64,000 bases of DNA from Gnetum montanum (GCA_015680685.1 MNCI01027120.1:100064-164063), one strand, 5' to 3'. Shown: positions 22,181-33,463, numbered from the stretch's first letter. Made by a program: numbers and translations. Notes: generated from the letters alone by a model not told the origin.

Positions 22181-22417
22181 TTGATAGCTAATCAAGAGAG
22201 CAGCCCACCAATATGCATGGAACTAACTGGGGGAATGACTTGCAACAACAACAAAAGCATAGATACATTGGAGTATGAGCATCACCAACTTCCAACCCTT
22301 AATTTGAAAACATCAATTGGGAGAAGTTGGACACTTATAAAGAATTCAAACAAAAGCTCATTATTTTGGATCTCTCCCTTTCAATTCAGTCATGGGGGAG
22401 ATGACCACCTATGCTAA
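22181..22417 (+). pseudogene. pol: Fused remnant of pol N-terminus and pol C-terminal tail in C
   Basis: The first part (NLKTSIGRSWTLIKNSNK) corresponds to the pre-RT region of E near 50860-50905. The last part (SPFQFSHGGDDHLC) corresponds to the very end of the integrase region of E at 54375-54427. The break lies at about 22346-22366, so RT, RNase H and integrase, about 3.4 kb in E, are missing. Element A shows the same junction at about 1955-1970. Confidence 0.8.
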
Positions 22418-24292
22418 TCAATTGAGGCCCTTAGTTCTTTTAAGTTTTTGTGTTGCACATTTCTATTTTACATATTTCTTTAACTTTTCTTGTTTTTTTT
22501 ACAACATCGTTTATAATTTTTCTTTTATTTGTGTGTGTATTTTTGGGTCTTACCCATTTTGTTAAGTTTGTCACCTAATAAGTGCTCTTAATGATGGTAT
22601 GAACTGTTTTCTATTGGTTGCTAATGTTTTATTTTTACCTTTAAGTTACAATGTTGATACTAAGTTATGCTTTTTTTGATATAGCAGGCAATGAGCCCAC
22701 ATCATCCATGCATCCCTAAATTTCTATGGTCTCTCTCGGCTTGGAACTGTATAGTCACTTTTCTCAATAATAAGAATTATCAACGAATCGGTGACTAGCA
22801 TTTCTCAAACTAAGGAAGGACTCAAGGATTGAAAAGGGTGTGGCTTTAAGGGAACTTGATGCATTTGTGTTGGCCATTCTCTTAGGTTCTTGGATGTTTT
22901 CTTCTTGAGTTTTCTTACCATTTCGACATTATCCAATTATTGGGAAGCTGAGTAAATAAAAATAATAAGTCTTTGCATGGTATGGTTCTCACACAAAAAC
23001 ACATACAAAAAAAAAAGTGAGGATTCAAAGCACACCCCTTAGACAAAATAATCATCTGGGCTACAAGAACTAGTTATGGAACTAAAAATAAACATGTTCC
23101 CTCTAACTAAGGCCCTTCTCGCTTCCTATTCTCTCCTCCTTCATCTCGTCGGAATGGTGGTGGCTCTTGAGGGATGCATTCTTGTTACTTCAAGTGGATG
23201 GATTGGCCAAATGCATTAATGCGAAGTCACTAGATGTGGTTTGTTTGTGGCCGAACTTGGAACGGGATCTACTAAGTCACATTAATCATTAAATACACAT
23301 GGGGCTGTACATCACCTTGTTCTTGAGTTTCCATTCCATTCTCTTCTTTCCATCCTTCTTTTTCCATTTATCACCTCATTGCCAGTTGTATCAGTAGTCT
23401 ATATTTTGGTTGACACATTGTTTTCTTTTTGGTAAATTCTTGCGGTTAAGACTTTAACTCTTGTTCCAAATGACATTCCCAGAGCCTACAGACTCTTTGA
23501 ATGTGGGATTGTCAGGGCATTAAGGGCATGAGCCTACTTTGGGGAGAACCCATTGACATTCCTATTTGGTGCATCTGTTAATTTCTTTCCTTTAAACATT
23601 GTTGCATTCACCATTGTTCATTTCCATCTTTGACATCCCTTTCATCGATGTTACAGTTGTCTCTTTTTCTTCATCCTTCTTATTCCTTCTCTTTTTCCAT
23701 TCTCTCGCTACTAGAGGTTCACGATTAGTCATGGGGGTCCTGGTCCAATTTTTTTGATTTTCTCCTAGCCCCTGCACTTTCGGTAGTCACCGATATTATA
23801 TCTCTAGAATCCGCAATCAGCCATACCACAACTCAACCAATGGACCTTACACTAAGGCAAGGTATCAACTGCATTGTGATTCATTTACCCTTGCTAATAT
23901 ACGATTGTGTTGTGTGTGCAAATGACAATCATACAACAACGGATTGGGTCTGGAGGTAACACTTGGAATGGAGCAGTGTTGAAGCAGTTATGCAAGGAAC
24001 AAGATTGATGGCGTGCTTATGGATGGACAACGAAAGGTGCAATCTTGGTGTTGGTAGCAGCAGACTTCTTCTCTCTTCTCTCTTCTCTCTCAGCTACCAA
24101 ATAAGGGCTGATGTCACATGTATAAAGTGTTCACTCTTGTTGTCGTGAACACCAGTTTTGTCATGTTCTGTAATGATGATCCATTCACATGTCATCCCAT
24201 TCACCATTAGTTCCATTCAAGTCAATAATCCCATACCTTTCCAATATTTTGTAAGGAACTCGAGGACGAGTTTTTATTTAGTCATGGGGCTA
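22418..24292 (+). other. 3' internal noncoding region of element C
   Basis: About 1.9 kb aligned with A and D. It carries the intron-like element 23862-23921, a short frame shared with D (beginning MQGTRLMA at about 23990 here), a CT-rich microsatellite (about 24068-24093) and the polypurine tract before 24293. No long conserved ORF is evident. Confidence 0.8.
23862..23921 (+). other. Candidate 60-nt intron, copy in C (acceptor mutated)
   Basis: GTATCAACTG start, CTAAT at positions 33-37, end GTGTGCAA. The acceptor AG of the A copy has become AA here, a single G to A change that should stop splicing. Confidence 0.58.
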
Positions 24293-25096
24293 TGATGGGA
24301 CACGATATTGCATGGGCCACGATATTGCATCCTTCCCTACAATATCACATACACAATATTGCAACGCGCCGCTAGTTCTATAAATAAGAGGTGGATCTCC
24401 CTTGGTTCTCCATCTAGATCTAGACCTTACCAAACTCTTGCCATTTTTCCATTCTAGAGTTAGAATAATTTCCATGTGCCGCAGTAGGAGTCCCAAAGTG
24501 AACGGATCTTTATTCGAGCAATTCTGTACCTGAGCACACAATTGTGTACTACAATAAAGATGAACTTTTGGATAAACATTGCAGTGCATGGACTAAGCTA
24601 AATAGGACTTTAATTACTGTTAACTATTTAAATGCTTTCTTAAGGAATTAATCTATCTCAACCCTCAACTCTCATAGTTAAGTGCATTCAGTACGACTGC
24701 TTCGAGCACGTGTGTTACGCTTGGTAATCCCAGTAACGAATAGCATTTGGTAATCCCAGTAGCATTGCATTGGTTCAGGGTGTGAAATGGCAAGTGGGAA
24801 TGGATATTAATGCTAGGGTAATTAAGGCTTAGTTAGTTAAAGTTAGTTACTTAGTTTTTTCACCCTTTTCTCTCTTAGCATAGGCGATAAAAAATAAAAG
24901 ATATAGAAATCACAAGCCTTAAGCTTACTTAACCATATAACCGTGACAAATACAAGTAAGCTTGGGAGGACAACAATTGATTAACCTTAGGTGTTCCATA
25001 AGGCGTGTAGGCACTTAGTCTGCGGAGTTCGACCAGATCACGCATGTAATGCTCGTATTCGTATGGTTGAGTGTAGGGGTACCTCGCCACTCATCA
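24293..25096 (+). repeat. 3' LTR of element C
   Basis: 804 bp, TGATGGGACACG to CACTCATCA, TATA box at 24379-24386. AATGT at 25097-25101 is the right target flank. Confidence 0.93.
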
Positions 25097-25101
25097 AATG
25101 T

Positions 25102-26340
25102 GATTAGGGCTATGTAATTGCTTTAATGTTGCATTGCAAGGGTTTGATGATGTCTAGAGCAGGTTTAAGTTCTCACGAGGAACTCGGTTTCAAGTGTTTT
25201 CTCCTCACCATCATGGCTTAGATGGGAATTTTGACTAAGGAATCCTTTGTGATGTTTTTGGCTTCAAGGTTAATGGCAATCAGGCTACTTCAAGATGTTA
25301 ATGTTGTATGATAGAATAGTCTTGAGGCTTAATGTTTGGATATTATAGGTGAACTTGGTCTAACAACATCATGAAAGGAGCCCATTTAGGCTTTAAGGTT
25401 AGTTGAATTTACTTTCTCATACTCCTAGCTTAATCTTGGATGTCAACATAAGCATGTCAAGTGACACCTGTATTATAAAATTGTTAAAAAATGTAAAATA
25501 CTTTAATAATAAATTAGAGCTAAGTCAAAACAAACTAAATCAATTCCAGACAAGCTCAAAACATGGTCAATAGAGGTTACAAAGGGTAGACTAAGGCAAA
25601 CAAGGTGAAACAAAAGGCAAATGATGTAAGATAGGGTCAAATGAAGGCCAAATGATGGTCAAAACCCCATAAAATGGTGTGCAAACAAGGTCAAATAAGC
25701 TCTTAATGATATCAATGACATTAAATGATGTCCAATCAAGGTTCAAATGATGCCAAATGATGGAAAAATATGGCCAAATGGGACCAAACATTAAAGAAAT
25801 GATGAAAAATGACGTCAAGTGACACTTAATGATATGAAAATGATAGACAATAATGTAAAGCCAAAACACAGTGGAACAAGGCCAAACAAGGTAAGGAAGG
25901 TAACTTATGGTTAAACATAGTGAATTCTAGTCAATTATGGTCAAATTTTGCTAGTCTTAATCCTTAGCAGGTCATGGTGGGGACCTATTTCACTAGGCAA
26001 GGTCACTTCAAGGTAAAAGCAAGGTAAGACTTGGTAAAACAAGGTAAAATAAAGTTATAATATGGTAAAGATAAGGTAATAATTGAGTTAAAACAATTTA
26101 AGACATGGCAAACTAAGTGATGCAAGGTAAAATAGTATTAAATTTAATGTATATTTTTTTTTTTTAATTTTGAAAGCAAATGTGTGGATTTTAGCTTATT
26201 AAATGTACTCAACAATATTTCGGTGCCAAGGAGAGGATTAATCATGGTGGCCATTAGGGGCAAACAAATTTAGTAATTTCAATATTACAAGTTACGCTAA
26301 AAATAATAATAAGCAAACAAAGTAGACACCTTTCAAACAT
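25102..26340. repeat. K interior: low-complexity DNA rich in GGTCAAA, AAATGATG and AAGGTAA words
   Basis: About 1.2 kb between C and the LRR fragment. From about 25560 to 25900 words such as CAAATGATG and GGTCAAA recur irregularly; from about 25990 to 26130 AAGGTAA(A) recurs. Periodicity is too loose to define a unit. The minus-strand open frame at 25591-25869 is a by-product of this composition. Confidence 0.6.
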
Positions 26341-26377
26341 CTAGTATACTTGTTGCTAGCTCTAGCTATACCAGAAC

Positions 26378-26690
26378 CTATGGTTCCCCCGGATTTAACG
26401 AATCTCCTGACACAGGCCCGGCAACTGCGACGAGGGCGAAGACGGTGAGGCCCATGACAAGGCCGCGGAACCCGGGATGGGCCCGCGGGTCAGAGCTGAC
26501 GCCGGAGCTGATGATGAGCATGAGACAGAAAGTAGACACCACATCTTGTGAGCTGTGGCGACCGTCCACCAGAGCGGACGCAGAAGTAGAAGAAGATTGT
26601 GCAGTTGCTGCTGTTGCAACCATTGCTATTTCTGTTGCTATTACGTGATGAATTGGATTAGCGTTTGTGATGATATTCAATATTATCAAT
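26378..26690 (-). pseudogene. Aquaporin (MIP)-like fragment fused to an LRR fragment inside K
   Basis: Minus-strand frame 26761-26378. After about 30 codons of LRR sequence it turns, in the same frame, into DVVSTFCLMLIISSGVSSDP, then a hydrophobic helix and GPVSGDSLNPGEP. This resembles the fifth membrane helix and second NPA loop of major intrinsic proteins, with NPA changed to NPG and termination three codons later. Family members conduct water or small solutes; this piece lacks the other helices and cannot work. Its GC content (26395-26590) is clearly above the AT-rich surroundings, which suggests a separate origin. The MIP assignment rests on motif reading only. Confidence 0.5.
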
Positions 26691-27355
26691 CCCTTGAGCA
26701 ATCCTATTTCATCTGAAACATCACCGATGAATTGATTGTTGGAAACATCCATGCATTTCATGAGGGATATACCTCTGATGTCACATTGAAATCATAATAA
26801 TACGAGCTATGAAAGCCATATCCAGCGCCAATGCCCATTGAACCAAAGTGAAATTGAGCATGCTGATCAGTGTCAACTGTCAAGACCATGAAACGCCATT
26901 GCTTTTAGCTTGCCAATGTTGGTTGGAAGAGAGCCTGATAATTTATTAGATGAAATATTCAGTATCTGAAAATTTTCCAGCATAAGCAACTTTTGAGGTG
27001 TTTGCCCTTCCAAATTGTTTGAACTCAAAATTAGCAACCTTTGTTCCTTTAGCTTTCCTATCCACTTTGTAACAGAACCAGGTATGCTGTTGTTTCCCAA
27101 ATCCAGTATCTTTAAATTTGAACAATTTTGAAGATTTGGAATTGCACCTCTGAAATGGTCACCATTAAGGCTAAGCACCATAAGATCTGATATTTCATCC
27201 AAATGAGTTAGCTCTCCCTGCAATTTATTCCTGCTTAAATCCAAGATATTTGAATTCAGATTCACTATATCAGCCCATGGGACGAATCCATTGATATTAC
27301 TGTCAGCCACATTTATGCTTAGAGATGTGCCAACAAGAAAATGAAACAGACCCAT
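26691..27355 (-). pseudogene. LRR receptor-like protein fragment captured in K
   Basis: Minus strand. 27355-26873 is open for 160 codons and contains about five plant-type leucine-rich repeats (LDLSRNKLQGELTHLDEISD, LKILDLGNNSIPGSVTKWIG, LLILSSNNLEGQTPQKL, ILNISSNKLSGSLPTNIGKL). After a frameshift comes FGSMGIGAGYGFHSSYYYDF, then a further shift to MKCMDVSNNQFIGDVSDEIG (26761). That order, repeats then a Y/F-rich island then a final repeat, is typical of the C-terminal ectodomain of plant LRR receptor-like proteins. N-terminus, transmembrane helix and any kinase are missing, and two frameshifts make it a pseudogene fragment. It lies in the space where K should carry pol. Confidence 0.8.
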
Positions 27356-28690
27356 TGAATAAATTATGAGACAGAACGATTTTAGATATTAGAGAAGGGA
27401 AGTAAACAGGGAGCAAATGCAACTTGTTTCTCCTTAGATTCAGAAACTCCAGGCTTTTCAGGCTTTTTTTTTATAAAAAATTTGTGTTAGGAAGACGTCA
27501 AAGTCTTGGTTTTTTGCTTTTAATCAAAGTTTGATGCTGACCATTTGATCATTTTTATATTGTCATTGTCCTTGAAATTCTCTATAGATCTTTGCAAGCA
27601 ACCTGAAGCCCGAAAAGACGATTTTTTGACCTAAGCAAAGGAAAATCATAATAATGATAATGATAATTCGCCCTTAGCATGGAGCATGTCATTTTTATTT
27701 TGTTTCTGATAGTTTAGAGACCGAGGCAGGTCATAATGAAAATACAATGCCAATTATTTTATCTTTTTAATTTTTTATTGATTGTTCATCGTAAAATTGT
27801 ACTTATTATCATTGCTTCTCGGAATTTTCTTAGAATTATTTGGTTGAGTATTCTGTTTTCCAGAAATCTATCACACAGACATGGCAACCAGTGATACCGC
27901 CACTCAGCTTTACTTTGAGTTGAGCACTGGTGCTAAAATGCCAACAACATTTCCATCTAGTTTGTTGTTTAAATTGAAAAATACCGAAATGAACCTGTCT
28001 AAGGAGTCTTCTATGAAAACAAGCTCGAGAGATTCAGCCACTTTTTCCAATGCTGGGCATCTTATATCTCTGTGAACTCTTGACTTATAGCTAATGCACA
28101 AGGTACATGGAATTTGGTGGGTTTGGTTTTGTGAATGAATTCCTCTTTCCTATTCTTTTGGTATTTTAATTCATAGAATATATTAGATGTGAATGTTCAT
28201 GTAGTGTTTATGTTCTAATTTGTTTTAAGTGATTTTATGCTCTAATATTTTTAATGTTTTGCCTATCTACAAGCCTCTCCAATGTTGACAGTAACTAAGT
28301 TGGTAAACAGTGTTGGTGATGATCTCCCACCCCCTTTTATGGCTATATCTTGGTCATTGATGATCTCGTTATGTCTAGTTCTTTTAGTTGCATCATTGTT
28401 GTATTTGTTCTATTTGGCTATAATGTTCACAAAAACCATGCATTGCTTTTATTGTTGTAAGTTGCATAGTGCAACTGTAGTTATAGACATAAGGACATTT
28501 TGATGTTCTTTGGTTATTGTCACACTGTGTGACTACGACTACTATTTTGTTTAAAATTTTTACCTACTATTTCATTTAAAATTTTTAGTTTTTTATATTC
28601 TATATTTTTCATTTTAAGGTTGTGCCTAAGACTACAAAATAAAATTTTGGTAATGAAGTTAAAAATGTAACAAATGTAAAAATAGAGGCC
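27356..28690. other. K interior, mostly featureless; weak aldo-keto reductase-like N-terminus at 27881
   Basis: AT-rich DNA. The only item of note is a plus-strand frame 27881-28075 starting MATSDTATQLYFELSTGAKM, whose FELSTGAKMP resembles the extreme N-terminus of plant aldo-keto reductases; the rest of the frame does not match that family. The opposite strand is also open here (28101-27910), so the case is weak. Nothing else is supported. Confidence 0.3.
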
Positions 28691-28701
28691 ACAAGTGTAC
28701 C

Positions 28702-28861
28702 AATTTTAGGTCTTGATAGGCCATGATGTTGCTAATTTTAGGCCTTAGTGGGCTACAATGTTGCCAATTTTAGGCCTTAGCAGGCTATGGTCTTGTTAGT
28801 TTTAGGCCTTAGTGGGCCATGATATTGCCAATTTTATGTTTTAGTGGATCATGATCCATAC
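28702..28861. repeat. 32-bp minisatellite, five units
   Basis: Units begin at 28702, 28734, 28766, 28798 and 28830, each starting A(A/G)TTTTA(G/T)G and containing a (C/T)CTTAGTGGGC-like core. The period is exactly 32 bp with moderate divergence between units. It lies just downstream of the protease of K. Confidence 0.9.
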
Positions 28862-29169
28862 ATTGCCTAGCATGTATGGGATGGTCTTGAAAGAGAATGT
28901 GAGGCTAAAGCCAACAATGAAATATGATATAATGTTGCAAAGGTAAACAAACAACCATTTACAAAAGAGGGAATAAGACATCTATTGTGAACTTGTTGCT
29001 TGATCTTTGATAGATCAAAGAATCCCTTTTGCACCATTCTATGCTCATCATCTCTTGTTTAACATGGCAAGGTGCATGCATTTTCATTGGTAATTTAGTG
29101 TTACAAAGTTGGTGGTATGAGAATCATTGTTTTTCTTATTGTTGGCCCTAGTCTAAGTATCAAGAATTT
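28862..29169. other. K interior between minisatellite and protease
   Basis: About 300 bp without recognisable RT or other coding sequence on either strand. Confidence 0.6.
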
Positions 29170-29645
29170 CCTCTTAAAACTCCACCTCTGAAACCTGGTC
29201 AATGTTGACATTGTTAACCAAAGGTAGTAACATATTGTCCCCACAAATAACAATTTCACCACCCTCATAGGGCAAGTGAATCTCCTGATGTATAGGAGAT
29301 GAGACTGCATGAAGCTTAGCCAACCATGGTCTTCCTAGGATTAAGTTGAAGCAGGGTGTCTCTTCAACCACAAGGAAGTTGGCAGATGTAAAAAATTATT
29401 CATTGGCTATGAAATCCAAGGAGATAGAACCTCAAATTGTCACTTGTGACCTGTTAAATGACTTGAGTGATGAGGTAGTGGTTTCTTGGATATTATTGGT
29501 TAAGCCTAGTTTCTTGAAAATGGTGTATAGTATCACATTGGTTGTTGCTCCGTCATCCACATGAACATGATGAACCTTGTATCTGCCAATGTATAGTGAT
29601 GAGGAGAGGAGTGGATAGCACTTCTTCATTTTGAAAGTCACTCTT
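29170..29645 (-). pseudogene. pol: Protease of element K (Tat type)
   Basis: Minus strand, two frames. 29641-29432 has HHVHVDDGATTNVI, a D-x-G active-site region of Tat-type retropepsins, then the KLGL block. 29371-29174 has LILGRPWLAKLHAVSSPIHQ, the hallmark second half of Tat/Ogre proteases. A frameshift separates them. It lies upstream of the minisatellite and downstream of gag; no RT follows, unlike in complete Tat elements. Confidence 0.82.
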
Positions 29646-30529
29646 CACCTCACTATCATCAAAGTTGAGCATGGGTTGAAGCCCATTTTTCCTAAGTGAA
29701 GATTACTTAATGATAAAATGGATTGACTCTTTGTTAGAAGGCATGTCTCCACTTACAACAATATAAGTCAACACTTAAGCTAATGCATCTCTGTGAGTAG
29801 AAGTCATGACTAGGTTGTATAAGTTTGGTAACATGTTTTATTATTTTATGAACCTTTTGGCGTATTCCATCATTGTGACGAAATTCTTTCTCTTAGCATG
29901 TGATCTTTCAGCCTTGGTGGTTTTAATTTCCTCCATCCTTCCTAGAGTTTGTGGCTTAGGCTTTAATGTATGTGCCTTGGGCCACTTGTCCACAGATGTA
30001 GTTGGTCTTAGTGTAGACCTTGGTTGGTCAACTTGCTTCAAAGCCTTGTTTTCTTGGCTGCCTTAAGTGGGCTTTGCTATTAATTTGGTGATAGGTTGTT
30101 TTCATTGATGTTGTGATGATGATTTCTTCCTCACTACTAAGTTGCTATTATGGTTTAATCACTATAGGTGGGCTTTAATCACGGGTTATTATGGTTTTTC
30201 TTGTTGAAGTTGGAGGGACCAAAATAATAAATAGTTCCTTCAATTTAGAAGGATTGGTAACTTGTGGCATGGGTTGTGATGTTGAGGCCACTAAAGGGGG
30301 GACACGTATGTTGAAAGGCTTTTTCTAGGCCAAAGGAGGTGGTACCCATATGAAAAAGGGCTCCCTAGGATTTATGTTTTTGGGGTGGAAATGATATTTT
30401 GATGACAAATGGTTCCATAGGAGGATTAGATCATTTAGTTTCTATGAATGAGGCTATGGTATATGAGTTGTTACTGGTGCTTGGAGAGTTGGTCTCTTTT
30501 GCCATCATCTCTCTAAGGTTGATCATCTT

Positions 30530-32512
30530 CTAAATGTCATCCTTTAATGTTAAGCAAAAATCAATGTCATGACCAACCATTTGATGATAATGGGAAACCC
30601 TATCCAGTCTAAAGTACCTTGGTTGCTTCAAATTGTCTTTGGTTACTATCGTTGGATCTCTAGCTATGTCACAAAGATGATTATGCCTCTTACAAACTTC
30701 CTTAGACAGTTTCTTATGTTGTATATGATTGTCTTTAAGCAATCGTTCCAAAAGTTAGAGGGCTTCATAGGCAACCCAGTGTATTTCATTCTATCCTTCC
30801 CCTAAAAGTTTCATCTTGGTTGATTTGGAGCATAGGAAGTGGATGGCTGCAATGAGTCAAAAGATGTATTGCATGGTAGGGATTCTTGCCTTTTTGCTTA
30901 TTTTTACTTTGTTACTACAACCACAATTGTATGTTCTTGTCTAGTTTTATCCCTATCCCTCCTTGTATATTGTATTTTATATGCCATGTTGGCTAAGTCA
31001 TTACTTGCCTCAGCTGTCTTCTCAATGTCCTTAGTTTGCAAAAAGGCTCAGCTCAGTTATCAAGGCTCTAACTAGTAAAGCTTTGACTTAATGAAGTCAT
31101 TAAAGCTTCCTTAAAGATGGCCAAGAGGTGAGTTTCAAAGATAGGTTATGGGATCTCATTGAGCATTGAATCCCACCTCTGAATAAACCTTTTGATTGGT
31201 CCAAGTGGTCTATGCCTCACCTTCATCAATTAATCTAATGTGACATCTAGCTTCAAGTTGTATCTAAAGTAGTTGATGAATTGATTTATTAGGTCCTCAA
31301 GGAAAGAGATGGAACCTCTAGGAAAGGTTTAGTACAAGTCTAGAGCCTTTCCCTTGAGGGACATAGGAGAACTGTGTAACATTGTATGTGGCCAAGCTTC
31401 CAAAAAGAGGCATTTAGACTAGAAGATGAGTTGATGTGCATTGGGACCCCCTTCACCATTGTATTTTGTGAAGATTGGTATGGACATGCCCATATGTAAG
31501 GTTATTTGAGGAACGGTAGGGCTTATAGGATCATCTTGATAGAAATCTATAATCTTGACCATCTAAGTTGTACTGGCTTTGAGTTTTTGCAGCTCTTCAA
31601 TAAGGTCTTAGATCATTTGAAAGGTTGAATCGAAGCCTTGGGGCATCCTTGTAGGCTATGGTATCCATATTGATGGTTCAAGAGAAAGTTGAGTAGCTTG
31701 AGGTTGTGTGATTGGTATTGATATAGATGGAAGAGGTTATGTAACCACTATTACAGGTGAGTTGAACAAGGAGAAGGAAGTTTGCATTGGCACTTGAGAG
31801 ATAAAGGGAATAAATAGGGTGTGAGACACTTGAGTAGCTTGGGGTATCACTAAGGAGCCCACTGGGATAGAGAAGGGATGAGACATGGTAAACACCATAG
31901 GTGATGGCCATGCAGATCAAGGCTTTATTGCAAAGACATGGATGAGAAGAGGGAGGTAGACTAAGATATAGATTATGCTTGGTGTGTAGCAATGATGGAT
32001 GTTGACCTAAACATGGAAGGGTAGGCATGAGGAGAAGAGGGTTGAGGAACTTGTCCCATAGATGATGCAGGGGAGGCTAACCTAGGTGTGGTGGTTTGAC
32101 AAGCCAATTGTTAGAAAAGGTTCCTAATGAAGGTGTTGGGTTTTGGTTCAGCCTCAAACTCATCATGCTTATTGTGGTGACTCTTTGAGTTAATTTCCTC
32201 ACTCAATTCATCCATCTCTATTAATTGGGGTAATAGGTGCATATGGATGCTAGTTAGCTTTATTTTGTCATAAGGGAAGGGGATGTACTCCTTCCAATTT
32301 CTATGGATTAACTCATACTCATGCTTCAATTCATATTCCATACATGGAAGGAGCAAGATGACTTGAATTTTGGTATATATGAAATTATAAAATTCTTTGT
32401 TTATTAAAGTGAAGTTTGGGCTTTGGCCCCTCTACCTGAGCGATTGTCTATGCTCAACAATAGCTAGGTCCTTAGGATCATATATGCACACTACATCCTG
32501 ATTTGAGGCCAT
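30530..32512 (-). pseudogene. gag: Gag of element K (Tat type)
   Basis: Minus strand from the ATG at 32512 (MASNQDVVCIYDPKDLAIVE). The N-terminal region (32356-32111 open) is glutamate- and leucine-rich; a serine/proline-rich stretch follows. The capsid core can be read around 31100-31560 (PIFTKYNGEGGP, LKGKALDLY, FPRGSISFLEDL), and a knuckle-like end at 30751-30530 has SHYHQMVGHDIDFCLTLKDD, where the first cysteine of the Tat C-X2-H-X4-H-X4-C box is serine. Many stops break the frame. The next 900 bp to the protease has only scattered homology. Confidence 0.82.
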
Positions 32513-33445
32513 GTTAGTCAAGTTGATTGACAATATAGTTGATTTGCAAAAAGGCATTATCCAAATATTTTATTTGATTTTGAATTAAAAGTTCCAACTA
32601 GTGGAACTGCCCAAACTATAAATAGTTTTAATTGTGAAAATGATAGGTGCAGTACAAGTGGCAGTGACAATGCTATACATTGCATTGGTAAAAATTCAAA
32701 ATTAATTAATTTCAAAGTTTTGGGCTTTGGAGCCCAAGGAATAGAGGCTTGTACTGTGACTAGTTACTAAAAAATTGGTTTAAAAATGTTAAAGGCAAGC
32801 TTCCAATTTTTTGCACTTAGTTCACTTTGGCCAACTTGCACTGGAAAAGTATCATGGTTTTGGCTTTATTAGAAAGATACACTAGCTTTGGCTTTTTTGA
32901 AAAGGTATGCTAGGCTTTCTAGCAATAAATATGTTGATTTAGAAAAAGTAGGCTTTTCTTTGCTGAAAATATGCTGGTATTTTTTCCTATGGAAAAAAAT
33001 ACATTGGTTATGATGTCTATGCAAGAGATATGCTAGGTTATCAAAAGGTACACTAGGGGTTCTTAGGAAAGATATGTTGGGCTTTTCTAAGAAATCCAAT
33101 GAAAAAATTTCATAGCTACAAGTGGGTCATGGTTGACAAAAATATGCTAGGTCCTTAGAAATTCCAATGGCAAATTTTTATGAGTGAGAAGTGTAAGTTC
33201 CTTTAAGAAATACATTGGCTTTGAAAAGTCTAGTAGTTGCTATGAAATTTGTAGGAACACCCAAACTGGTTGCCATATATATGCTAGGCACAAATTACAA
33301 CAAAGTGGATGGCTATGTTGATCTTTGAGTGAAGTTTTAAGGTAGTATCCCAAGATTTTTCAATAAAAAAATTAAATGGCAATCAAAATCAATAAATAGA
33401 TAAGGGCAAAGTAGGATTGGGAGAAGAACATGGGTGAAGGTTCAA
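32513..33445 (-). other. Leader region of element K
   Basis: About 930 bp between primer site and gag ATG. Words such as GATATGCTAGG and ATACACTGG recur irregularly at 32860-33130. The minus-strand open frame 33099-32869 is low-complexity and not considered a gene. Confidence 0.6.
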
Positions 33446-33463
33446 GCCCTCCTTCTAGCACTA
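33436..33463 (-). promoter_or_regulatory. Primer-binding site of K (tRNA-Asn type, extending through the T-arm)
   Basis: Starting five bases from the 5' LTR the minus strand reads TAGTGCTAGAAGGAGGGC, against TGGCGCTAGAAGGAGGGG expected for plant tRNA-Asn. The similarity continues to 33436 over the whole T-arm: GGAGG and CCTTC can pair around a GCTTGAA loop. Tat elements with tRNA-Asn priming are known, which agrees with the gag and protease type. Confidence 0.75.

Larger units (their letters stand above)
18822..25096 (+). mobile_element. Element C: gag-pro-only Athila-like LTR retrotransposon
   Basis: 6275 bp, LTRs 18822-19610 and 24293-25096, flanked by GATGT and AATGT (4 of 5 bases kept). 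It has a near-perfect tRNA-Asp primer site, gag (19757 to about 21610, capsid core deleted), protease 21620-22081, then the pol tail (FSHGGDDHLC, ending 22417) with no RT, RNase H or integrase between. The 3' region holds an intron-like element (23862-23921), a CT-rich microsatellite and a polypurine tract (CATGGGGCTA). It is a sister of A and D. Confidence 0.93.

Noticed and set aside
25591-25869. 92-codon minus-strand frame with hydrophobic composition
   Set aside because: Arises from repeated AAATGATGG/GGTCAAA words; no domain.
26445-26648. Plus-strand frame opposite the aquaporin-like fragment
   Set aside because: No recognisable motif; explained by high GC content of the segment.
26378-27355. 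Functional LRR receptor gene
   Set aside because: Only the end of the ectodomain is present, with two frameshifts, no signal peptide, no membrane helix, and the frame ends in another protein's fragment.
31678-32028. Serine/tyrosine-rich minus-strand frame of 116 codons as a separate gene
   Set aside because: It lies in the K gag between N-terminal and capsid parts and is best seen as the low-complexity linker of that gag in one of its frames.
33400-33463. A tRNA-Asn gene next to the K LTR
   Set aside because: Only the T-arm and acceptor side match; no anticodon or D-arm and no pairing 5' acceptor strand upstream. Position next to the LTR fits a primer site.
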